In this document: one piece after another, positions 30,602 through 37,681 of the stretch | Numbering within the stretch: position 1 is the stretch's first letter | Layout of the letters: every line of letters starts with the position of its first letter | NCBI GenBank assembly: GCA_964450955.1 | Contig: CAYVFI010000034.1 | Location: 1 to 64,000, forward strand | Length of the DNA: 64,000 nucleotides | Origin: CAYNWT01 sp964450955 | Lineage (GTDB): Bacteria > Planctomycetota > Planctomycetia > Planctomycetales > Planctomycetaceae | Direction of reading: 5' to 3' | Made by a program: the position numbers and the translations under genes | Notes under the pieces: model-generated | The model's input: the letters and a program-made list of their open reading frames with translations, nothing else | Database searches by the model: none | Told to the model about the DNA's origin: nothing

Positions 30602-31162
30602 ATGAGCCGCGAAGAAGACCTAAAGCTGCTGCGCGAATACACGCAGAGTGACAGCCTTATCAAACACATGCTGGCCGTCGAGTCCGCCATGCGCGCATAT
30701 GCGACGAAGCTTGGTGAAGACGTTGAAAAGTGGGGTCGAGTCGGCCTGCTGCACGACTTCGACTACGAGCGCTGGCCCAACCCGCCGGATCACCCGCTCA
30801 AGGGGTCTGAGATTCTGACCGAACGCGGCTACCCCGAAGACGTCATCTACGCCATCAAGTCGCACGCCGACTACCTGGAAGACTGTCCCCGCATCGCCCC
30901 GATGGACAAGGCACTTTACGCCTGCGACGAACTCTGCGGCTTCATCATGGCCTGCGCGTTGGTTCGTCCGACCCGGTTAGAAGGCCTCAAGGCCAAAAGC
31001 GTTCGCAAGAAGCTCAAGACCGCCACCTTCGCCGCCTCAGTCAACCGCGACGACATCACCAACGGCGCCGAAGACTTCGGAGTGGAACTCAACGAACACA
31101 TTGAATTCTGTGTCGCCGCGATGGCCACAATAAAAGCCGAACTCGGGCTCGTCGCGGAATAG
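30602..31162 (+). CDS. HD-domain protein (putative phosphohydrolase)
   Basis: 186 residues from ATG 30602 (ATG 30578 adds eight). An HD domain is visible: IKHMLAVESAMRAYA, GLLHDFDYERWPNPPDHPLK, and AIKSHADYLED, supplying the His/Asp metal ligands. This subtype of small HD hydrolase is widespread and is sometimes annotated as HDIG-containing; its substrate is unknown. The gene follows rpsT by 89 bases. Confidence 0.85.
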   Translation: MSREEDLKLLREYTQSDSLIKHMLAVESAMRAYATKLGEDVEKWGRVGLLHDFDYERWPNPPDHPLKGSEILTERGYPEDVIYAIKSHADYLEDCPRIAPMDKALYACDELCGFIMACALVRPTRLEGLKAKSVRKKLKTATFAASVNRDDITNGAEDFGVELNEHIEFCVAAMATIKAELGLVAE

Positions 31163-31304
31163 CGTCAGTTGGCCCGGAATCGCCCCGAAGTGGCCCGTTC
31201 GGTTCACATACCCTGTCTGACGTCTGGATCAGGTGAAGGACCGTTTTCCGGCTCACTTCTCAGTCTGCACCCAACGTGCCCTTCGTCTCGCATCCGGCTC
31301 TCGC

Positions 31305-31781
31305 CTATTCGATAATCCTGCCGCGCTGAATCGCTTCGGTGACTTGTGCCCGCATTTCTTCCGTGTCGGGGTACACCATTGGCCTGCCACTTCCAGGATC
31401 GCCCTTCTTCGAGACGTTAACGATCCGTCCGTCACGCCATAATGGGATTAGATAGTTGGTGCCGGCAGCGGGCCTTACCAGGTCGATGTTCGGCACGTCA
31501 ATGACGCCTGACCCAGGCGCTTTGCCGAACCACACTTTTTCGATGCGAACCTGCTTTGATCCAGCATCTTTCAGGGCGCCGGTCACCAAAACATCAGCTT
31601 TTCGAACCTGCCGTTGATTAACGACAATGGTGAAAGGGATCTGCGTGAGAAATGCCAGCATGGTCATCCATGATGCCAATGCGGCTCCAATAACAACCAG
31701 CAGAAAGCGAGAACGCGGTTTCGCGTCGGTACCAGGTCTGGCCGGGGCAGGCTGGTCGGTCGATTCACGTTGATCCGTCAT
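31305..31781 (-). CDS. Small membrane protein, unknown function
   Basis: 158 residues. A Pro/Arg-rich cytoplasmic head is followed by one hydrophobic segment (about residues 26-53, FLLVVIGAALASWMTMLAFL) and an extracytoplasmic domain with several beta-like stretches (ADVLVTGALKDAG, VRIEKVWFGKAP, GTNYLIPLWRDG). No family is recognised. It lies 30 bases after the Minf_1886-family gene on the same strand, probably in one transcript with it and the PSP1 gene. Confidence 0.65.
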   Translation of the reverse strand: MTDQRESTDQPAPARPGTDAKPRSRFLLVVIGAALASWMTMLAFLTQIPFTIVVNQRQVRKADVLVTGALKDAGSKQVRIEKVWFGKAPGSGVIDVPNIDLVRPAAGTNYLIPLWRDGRIVNVSKKGDPGSGRPMVYPDTEEMRAQVTEAIQRGRIIE

Positions 31782-31811
31782 GTGTGTCCGAGCGACCCGG
31801 GTGTACGTTGC

Positions 31812-32198
31812 CTAGGGGCGAAATGCCGACGAGCAATCGATCTGGTAAGTCCCATCCAGGGCTGTGTCGAATTCGTAAACATCGACAAAGTCATGAATAT
31901 GATCGTGCTCAGTCTTTCGCATCTCGCCGCGTTCGACCAGTTCAAAAACAATGCGACCGAAGTCTTCAGTGTTGTGGACACCCCAGCCGTTGAAGACGGT
32001 TCGTGTCATCAGGCCAAATTCCTGCAGACCCAGCTGTCGAATGCCTTCCAGAAGTTGAGGTCCGGAAATGTGCGCATCAGCCGTCAGTTGTTCGGGATTC
32101 ATTTGCTTGCCAAGAATCTGCTGCGTGTGGCGTAACGCGGCGAAGATGAATTGGTAAGCATTTGGGTGATATTTCAACCGACTTGCTGTGCTTTGCAT
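31812..32198 (-). CDS. Minf_1886-family protein
   Basis: About 128 residues from ATG 32198 (a TTG three codons upstream is possible). The chain matches the Minf_1886 family as I recall it: YHPNAYQFIFAALRHTQQIL, then HISGPQLLEGIRQLGLQEFG, then FNGWGVHNTEDFGRIVFELV. The family is common in planctomycetes and verrucomicrobia, and its function is unknown. The gene lies between the PSP1 gene and a small membrane protein gene on the same strand. Confidence 0.85.
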   Translation of the reverse strand: MQSTASRLKYHPNAYQFIFAALRHTQQILGKQMNPEQLTADAHISGPQLLEGIRQLGLQEFGLMTRTVFNGWGVHNTEDFGRIVFELVERGEMRKTEHDHIHDFVDVYEFDTALDGTYQIDCSSAFRP

Positions 32199-32302
32199 GG
32201 GGCCCAATCCCGTTTTACTGGATCACGGACGATGACGGCATCCATTGCCGTCTGATTACGATACTCCGAGCATCGACTCGCGTGAAGAGTCATCCGGTCT
32301 TT

Positions 32303-33271
32303 TCAGCTATCGCTTTCGGGCTCACCCTTGCTCTCGTGCTCGCCGGATTGATCCGATTTTTGCGGATGCGGCGGCTTCGGTTTGCCTTTTTGACCTGAAG
32401 ACTTGCTCACAACAGTCACAATGTCGTCCAACATGACTATTGATCGTCTTCCACCCTCCATCGACAGAACTACTTTCCTGGCAAGAAGTTCCTGTCCAAT
32501 GACGCGCCCCTGGCCTTCTTTTGTGATGACGGTGGAACCCATCGACGGAAGCTCCTTACGGTGCTCAACATACGTGTCGTATTCGTATCTCAGGCAACAT
32601 TTGAGTCTTCCGCAACGCCCGGAGATTTTGTTCGGGTCGAGTGTCGCTTTTTGCAGTTTGGCCATCTTCATGGAGACCGGTGGCATTTCCTGCAGATGGG
32701 TGTTGCAGCAAACGGGTTTGCCGCAATCCCCATAGTCGGCCAGCAATTTTGCTTCGTCTCGAACGCCAATGTGCCGCATCTCAATGCGAGTCTTGAAGTG
32801 TCGAGCCAGGTCTTTCACCAGTTCGCGAAAATCGACACGCTGTTCGGCCAGGTAGTACAAGACCAGTCGCTCGCCGCCAAAAACCTGTTCAATATCGACC
32901 AGCTGCATTTGCAGCTTCCGATCGTTGATCATCTGCTGGCCAACGTCGAAGTGCTCAGTCTCTTTCTGCAGCACCTCCTCCAGCGAGCGGCGATCTTCAT
33001 CAGAGACCAATCGGAGTATTCGGCCAATCGAGTCAGATTGTTTCAGGTAGTCTCGCGTTCGCTGCGTTCCCGCGCAAAGGACTTCGCCCCATTCCACTCC
33101 GCGGCTTGAACGCACAACCACTTCGTCGCCACGTTGGTACCGATCGCGAGCCCTGGCCGTGAACTCACCGACCTTTCGCATGCTGCCATACCGGATGACA
33201 TAGCTGGCGAAGTGAGAAGTTGGTTCTGCGGTTGCAGTGTCAGTAGTCTCAGCCGACGGCGTCTTATTCAT
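32303..33271 (-). CDS. PSP1-domain protein, RicT/YaaT-like
   Basis: 322 residues. The PSP1 domain is clear: RVDFRELVKDLARHFKTRIE, GDCGKPVCC, and GRCGRLKCCLRYE. In Bacillus, the PSP1 protein RicT (YaaT) works in a complex that supports RNase Y-dependent RNA processing and binds Fe-S through conserved cysteines; the paired Cys here agree with that. The C-terminal 40 residues are Lys/Pro/Glu-rich and disordered. It is divergent from bpt across a 107-base region. Confidence 0.88.
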   Translation of the reverse strand: MNKTPSAETTDTATAEPTSHFASYVIRYGSMRKVGEFTARARDRYQRGDEVVVRSSRGVEWGEVLCAGTQRTRDYLKQSDSIGRILRLVSDEDRRSLEEVLQKETEHFDVGQQMINDRKLQMQLVDIEQVFGGERLVLYYLAEQRVDFRELVKDLARHFKTRIEMRHIGVRDEAKLLADYGDCGKPVCCNTHLQEMPPVSMKMAKLQKATLDPNKISGRCGRLKCCLRYEYDTYVEHRKELPSMGSTVITKEGQGRVIGQELLARKVVLSMEGGRRSIVMLDDIVTVVSKSSGQKGKPKPPHPQKSDQSGEHESKGEPESDS

Positions 33272-33316
33272 TAACCCATTGTCGGAATAAGAACTCCGGC
33301 GCCAAGGGTTGCCGAA

Positions 33317-33344
33317 TGACGGTTCGTGTTAATGCTGGTAGAAT
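33317..33344 (+). promoter_or_regulatory. Possible promoter for bpt
   Basis: TGACGG (33317-33322) and TAGAAT (33339-33344) are 16 bases apart in the divergent ricT-like/bpt region, about 35 bases before the bpt start. The -35 match is weak, so this is tentative. Confidence 0.3.
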
Positions 33345-33378
33345 TGAGCCGTTGCAGGTTAATTGAGGGTGCCACGCA

Positions 33379-34116
33379 GTGTCAGAACTTGACGAACACG
33401 GCGATTTTCGAATTGTCATGCCGCCGGATACGTGTTCGTATCTGCCTGCTGAGACCTCGTCGCTGGAATACCGCGTCTCAAGCTCCATGACGGCCGAGCG
33501 GTTCGAACAACTGCTGGCTCGCGGCTGGCGACGGTTCGCAAATTATTACTTTCGCCCCGCATGCCATTCGTGCCGCCAGTGTCGCAGCCTGAGAGTAGAC
33601 GTGCAGTCGTTCTCACCGACCAAAAGCCAACGCCGATCGATTAGACGAAATGCGGGCGTGGAACTGGAGATCAGAGAACCCACCGCGACCGGCGGTCACA
33701 TTGATTTATTCAATCGCTATCACGCCGACATGCACGAACGACGGGGCTGGCCGCATCGGCAGATTTCAGTCAGCGAATACATCGATGGGTTCATCGGCAG
33801 CGCGACGTTTGCTCGGGAGTACTTGTACTTCTTTGAAGACGAATTGATTGCCGTGGGCCTGGTGGACGAGACGCGCTACGCTTCGTCCAGTGCCTATTTT
33901 TACCACGCACCAGAATGGAGAGACCGCGGAATCGGTACGTTCTCAATGCTGAAAGAACTTGAGGTCGCAAGGCTGTCCGGACGCGAGTATCACTACCTTG
34001 GCTATTGGATTCAGGACTGCCCTTCGATGGCGTACAAGAATCGCTACGGGCCACACGAACTCTTGAATGAGTATATCGGTGACGACGAACTACCGATCTG
34101 GTCACAGGCTCGGTAA
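33379..34116 (+). CDS. bpt: Aspartate/glutamate leucyltransferase (Bpt/Ate1 family)
   Basis: 245 residues, usual length. It transfers leucine (or arginine) to the N-terminus of target proteins, marking them for ClpAP degradation in the N-end rule pathway. Seen motifs are the N-terminal CSYLP and CHSCRQCRSLRV and the C-terminal GYWIQDCPSMAYKNRYGPHE. The GTG start at 33379 has GAGGG upstream and leads straight into the conserved region. Confidence 0.93.
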   Translation: MSELDEHGDFRIVMPPDTCSYLPAETSSLEYRVSSSMTAERFEQLLARGWRRFANYYFRPACHSCRQCRSLRVDVQSFSPTKSQRRSIRRNAGVELEIREPTATGGHIDLFNRYHADMHERRGWPHRQISVSEYIDGFIGSATFAREYLYFFEDELIAVGLVDETRYASSSAYFYHAPEWRDRGIGTFSMLKELEVARLSGREYHYLGYWIQDCPSMAYKNRYGPHELLNEYIGDDELPIWSQAR

Positions 34117-34150
34117 GAATCGAAGTGCTAAGCGCCTGAGTGGTTCTCAA

Positions 34151-34186
34151 CGCCGCTACAGTCGCATCACCGCCGCTACAGTCGCA
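34151..34186. repeat. Direct repeat CGCCGCTACAGTCGCA x2
   Basis: The 16-mer occurs at 34151-34166 and 34171-34186 with a 4-base spacer. The second copy contains the stop codon (34176-34178) of the minus-strand gene that follows, so the duplication lies at the 3' end of that gene. Confidence 0.75.
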
Positions 34187-35063
34187 GCGATCCGACTCGA
34201 GGGCCAAGCTCATCGCGTGTGAGTTTCGTGACTTCCGGGCTAAGTCCGGCAAGGATCGATGTAATCAGGTTACGGTCATCCGCCGAAACCAGTGATGATC
34301 CTGGCACAGTCCTGGAAAACGCAGAACGGATTCCGGTTAACACCAAACGCCACACATGGCTGCCCGGCCCCACGCCCTCTATGCCATCGCGCCGATAGGT
34401 CGTGGCGAAGTCGTTCGCTCGCGATGGTTGGAATGCAAAGTCTTCGTGGATTTCAGGATCAAGCTGACCGATGAGCATGTCGGTCCAGCGTTCGACCTTC
34501 TCGCGAACACTATTGATGTGCTGGATTTCTTCGCGAGTTGGTCCGGTGGCCGACAGGACGCGACTGATGACTCGGTGGCGAATCACCATTTGACTGAGGT
34601 GCAGATTGCGGGCAATCGATTCCAGGTTTTGAACTTTGTTGGATCGATCGACAAGAACCATCACGGAGGCCCATGATCTGATCAGAATGTCGTTTAGCAG
34701 GATTCTCTCGGCCAGATCAATGAGCGGGTGGCGGCTCGCCAACAGGCTTTCGGCACTAAAGGAACCGCTGCCGCTTGTTCTATCGATCTCACCCATCCAG
34801 TGATTGGCTCGATCGCGGCACGCGATGTACTGCTGCCCGACAATGTCATCATTCAACCGTGATGGTTCAGCACAAATTTGCCTGGCATGTGCTGTAACCA
34901 AGACTGCGAATTCAGGGAGATAACTTAGTTTCACAACCTGACCCTTGCTGTAGTGAATGCAAGGTAGCAGTTGACGCAAATGGAGTACCGGGAATTGCAG
35001 ATAGCGGGAATCGTCGTCAAACCAATGGAATTCCCGCTGGCTGCCGGAATGGTTTTGCACCAT
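34176..35063 (-). CDS. Unidentified protein of about 295 residues
   Basis: From ATG 35063 (a TTG at 35081 is an alternative). No membrane segment or signal peptide. It is helical and charged, with stretches such as VGQQYIACRDRANHWMGEID, LIRSWASVMVLVDRSNK and VREKVERWTDMLIGQL. No family is recognised. The frame is supported by length, by normal composition and by its position after the purN/DUF1080 pair on the same strand, but its codon pattern is less typical than its neighbours', and it may be lineage-specific. Confidence 0.6.
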   Translation of the reverse strand: MVQNHSGSQREFHWFDDDSRYLQFPVLHLRQLLPCIHYSKGQVVKLSYLPEFAVLVTAHARQICAEPSRLNDDIVGQQYIACRDRANHWMGEIDRTSGSGSFSAESLLASRHPLIDLAERILLNDILIRSWASVMVLVDRSNKVQNLESIARNLHLSQMVIRHRVISRVLSATGPTREEIQHINSVREKVERWTDMLIGQLDPEIHEDFAFQPSRANDFATTYRRDGIEGVGPGSHVWRLVLTGIRSAFSRTVPGSSLVSADDRNLITSILAGLSPEVTKLTRDELGPRVGSLRL

Positions 35064-35144
35064 TGATGTCGCTAAAAGCAATCTCAGTGTTTCGCAAAAG
35101 CAACACGCTGGAGAAGACCGCAGGGGGACTGGATTATGGGCCGG

Positions 35145-35816
35145 TCAGGGGCCGGTTAGGGGCCGAGCTCGCACGTTCCGGTACTGCGACCTGGTCACGA
35201 ACGCACAAAGTCCAAACGGTCTGCTGAGTTCCACTTCAAAACGAACCCCAAACTTCTTGCCTTCAGTTTCGACCGCGAAATACTGCTGATCATCTATCCA
35301 AACAGCGATTTCTTTTTCCAAAACCCGGACTTTGACTTTGTACCACTGCCCCGCTGTGAAGTGGCGGTAGTCCGTTGTTTCATTTTCAGAAGCGTCGTAG
35401 CTGTCGATGCAGGAAAGACCACACACACCGCCGCCCCAGCCGCCCAAAATCAGGCTGCAGTCCTGTTCGTCGCCGACCGGAAATGTCAGGCCCAGAAAGA
35501 AGTCGCTGCCTTCGACCTTCTTCGCTTCCAGTTCGACTTCGTAGTTCATTCGCGGCAAAGGCCAGTCGCGATGAACGCCAGTCAGGTCGGCTCCATAGTC
35601 CAATGTAATCGCACCGTCTTCGACCGTGATGTCACCCTCACCGCCAAAGTTAGTGCGTTCCCAGTCGTCGATGGTCTTGCCGTCGAATAACAAAACCCAA
35701 GCCTGTCCTGGTTCGTTTGATCCGTCGCCGTTTGCGGTTTCCTGGGACAAAACGAATGACAACGCTGCCAGACTCACAAGGCTAACGACCAACACGATTG
35801 ACTCACCCAACTTCAC
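35145..35816 (-). CDS. DUF1080 (3-keto-disaccharide hydrolase-like) secreted protein
   Basis: 223 residues with an N-terminal signal or anchor segment (VLVVSLVSLAALSFVLSQ). The DUF1080 lectin-like fold is seen in WVLLFDGKTIDDWE, then YEVELEAKKVEGSDFFLGLT, and WYKVKVRVLEKEIAVWIDDQ. DUF1080 proteins are abundant in planctomycetes and some hydrolyse 3-keto-glycosides or bind sugars. It starts 14 bases after the purN stop and is likely co-transcribed, without an obvious functional link. Confidence 0.85.
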   Translation of the reverse strand: MKLGESIVLVVSLVSLAALSFVLSQETANGDGSNEPGQAWVLLFDGKTIDDWERTNFGGEGDITVEDGAITLDYGADLTGVHRDWPLPRMNYEVELEAKKVEGSDFFLGLTFPVGDEQDCSLILGGWGGGVCGLSCIDSYDASENETTDYRHFTAGQWYKVKVRVLEKEIAVWIDDQQYFAVETEGKKFGVRFEVELSRPFGLCAFVTRSQYRNVRARPLTGP

Positions 35817-35830
35817 GGCGGCGTTCTCCC

Positions 35831-36466
35831 TCAGGATTTCGATTGCGGAAGCACGATGACACGGCGTCCCTGAATGTTCAACCGTCCTTCAGCGAATAGC
35901 TGTATCGCTTCCGGGTAAGCCAGCTTCTCTTCTTCAAATACCAATGCGGCCAGCGCCTCCGGGGTCGCAGCGTCAGGAACATCAACCGTTCGCTGCAGAA
36001 TGATTGGTCCATGGTCGTACACGTTGTCAGCAAAATGAACCGTGCACCCGCTGACCTTCACACCGCGGTCGATAGCCGCTTCGTGAACTTTGTGCCCGTA
36101 GTATCCACGTCCGCAAAACGCCGGGATAAGCGACGGATGGATATTCATGACCCGTCCGGAGAATTCGTCCGGTATCTGAATCAGAGACAGGAACCCGGCC
36201 AGAACCACCAAATCCGCGCCCGCCTGATGAATCGTCTGAAACAACGCTTCGCTGAAATCTTCTACGCTCTGAAACTGACCTCGAGAGACGATAGACGTTG
36301 GCAGATTTCGCTGGCTGGCTTTTTCCACGCCGCCGCAATCGTTGCTGGCCAGAACCATGACCACTTCCGCATCCAGTGAACCAACGTCAATGCGGTCCTG
36401 CAGGTTCATGAGCGTTGTTCCCCCGCCGGAAATCAACACCGCCAACTTCACGCGTTCAGCCATCAT
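35831..36466 (-). CDS. purN: Phosphoribosylglycinamide formyltransferase
   Basis: 211 residues. It transfers a formyl group from 10-formyl-tetrahydrofolate to GAR in purine synthesis. Seen: LAVLISGGGTTLMNLQD (phosphate-binding loop), VLAGFLSLIQIPDEFSGRVM, and INIHPSLIPAF-type core (here MNIHPSLIPAFCGRGYYG), then VKVSGCTVHFADNVYDHGPI with the catalytic Asp. GGGTT replaces the more common GSGTN, a minor variation. Length is normal. Confidence 0.95.
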   Translation of the reverse strand: MMAERVKLAVLISGGGTTLMNLQDRIDVGSLDAEVVMVLASNDCGGVEKASQRNLPTSIVSRGQFQSVEDFSEALFQTIHQAGADLVVLAGFLSLIQIPDEFSGRVMNIHPSLIPAFCGRGYYGHKVHEAAIDRGVKVSGCTVHFADNVYDHGPIILQRTVDVPDAATPEALAALVFEEEKLAYPEAIQLFAEGRLNIQGRRVIVLPQSKS

Positions 36467-36627
36467 CGTCCCTGTTTCACATGGTGTTCGCCCCTGACTT
36501 TCGGGCCTTGCCGCAGCGGTGGTTCCATGAACTCACCAGACACGCGCACCAAAATCGTAGCAAACGCCGCGCGATTTCTCGTCTGACCTTCGGTTTCACA
36601 AGCCCGCCAGCAAGCGTCGACCAACCG

Positions 36628-37341
36628 TCAACAAGACCGCCGCCGTCGCCGCAAAGCGAACGGGCCACCAAGCAGGATTAGAAACAGTGACGACGGTTCC
36701 GGAACCGCAGTGGTTGAGAACTGAACGCCCCAATCTTCAACCGGACCGCCTTCGGATCCCGTACCTTCCAGGAACACAATAGTGACGTCGCCGTCTGGAG
36801 TCAGGGGATTGTCTCCGGCGACGGCCGTGAAGGTGTCAGTATCTGTGGTGATGGTGCCCGTCAGTGACACAAAATCGATGCTTGTGAACCCATCGAAAGA
36901 AACATCATGTGTGGCTGAAGTATCGCTTAGAACAGAACCGGACAACCGGAATGCCTCGCCAGGATCGAATTCCTCGTTCGCCCCGATTCCGAAAGTTTCA
37001 CGGGTCGATCCAAAATCGATCGTGGATTGGGATCCGAAGATGTCGTCCCCAACGCTGGCGTTGTCAAAAGTAATGCTGAAATCAAAGCTCTCCGCAAAAG
37101 TCCCATCTCCGTCGATGTCCACATTGCTCAACCGATAGTTAACGGTGATCGCGCTCAGACCTGAAGCGGTAGGCGTTGTTCCCAAAATTGACAGCGAACC
37201 GCCCAGTCCATCCCCGCCCGGCAAGCCTTCCAGGTCTCCGGTGTCCGAATCGGCGTTCAATTCTGAGACAGTGATGAGTCCCGCGAGTGAAGTTTGAGTA
37301 AAAAAAAGCGTGCAGATTGTTGCAAAACACGCAAAACGCAT
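36628..37341 (-). CDS. PEP-CTERM sorting-domain protein
   Basis: 237 residues with a signal peptide (MRFACFATICTLFFTQTSLA). The middle is a beta-rich, Thr/Ser/Asp-rich domain. The C-terminus is VPEPSSLFLILLGGPFALRR followed by Arg-rich residues, a clear PEP-CTERM sorting tag: the PEP box, a hydrophobic helix and a basic end. Such proteins are exported and processed by an exosortase, often in exopolysaccharide-producing bacteria. An EPS locus lies 7 kb away, but no exosortase is in the window. Confidence 0.88.
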   Translation of the reverse strand: MRFACFATICTLFFTQTSLAGLITVSELNADSDTGDLEGLPGGDGLGGSLSILGTTPTASGLSAITVNYRLSNVDIDGDGTFAESFDFSITFDNASVGDDIFGSQSTIDFGSTRETFGIGANEEFDPGEAFRLSGSVLSDTSATHDVSFDGFTSIDFVSLTGTITTDTDTFTAVAGDNPLTPDGDVTIVFLEGTGSEGGPVEDWGVQFSTTAVPEPSSLFLILLGGPFALRRRRRSC

Positions 37342-37681
37342 GGTCCAACCCCGACAAAAGCCAAGTCTCTGAATTAAAGAACCGAGATTACCAAGGCAGC
37401 CGTGGCGACTCTATAGGTTCGATCCGGAATTTAGCAGCACCTACACATGCGCATGTGCACCTCTTTTTTCTCTATAATCTGGTAAAGCCGTACGTTGACC
37501 TCCCAATCGCTATGTCAGTTTTGCCAACCGCGCTGCTTACCCACTATAATGCCGACCGTGATCCCGGCGGGCCGACCGGCTGGATCACCCTAGTCTGACT
37601 TGAGTCTCCTTCGGCTCCGGGCCGCATTTGCGGCGACGCGTTCTCTTCAGAGCCGGTTTCCTAAGACAATATTGAGCACCC
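37342..37681 (+). promoter_or_regulatory. Upstream region of the pyruvate dehydrogenase operon with two promoter candidates
   Basis: 340 bases without a gene. TTGCCA (37521-37526) and TATAAT (37545-37550) are 18 bases apart, a good sigma70-type promoter giving a leader of about 125 bases. A second TATAAT lies at 37473-37478, with the perfect palindrome CACATGCGCATGTG (37444-37457) where a -35 box would be, which suggests a regulated promoter or an operator. No ribosome site is obvious at ATG 37682. Confidence 0.55.
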
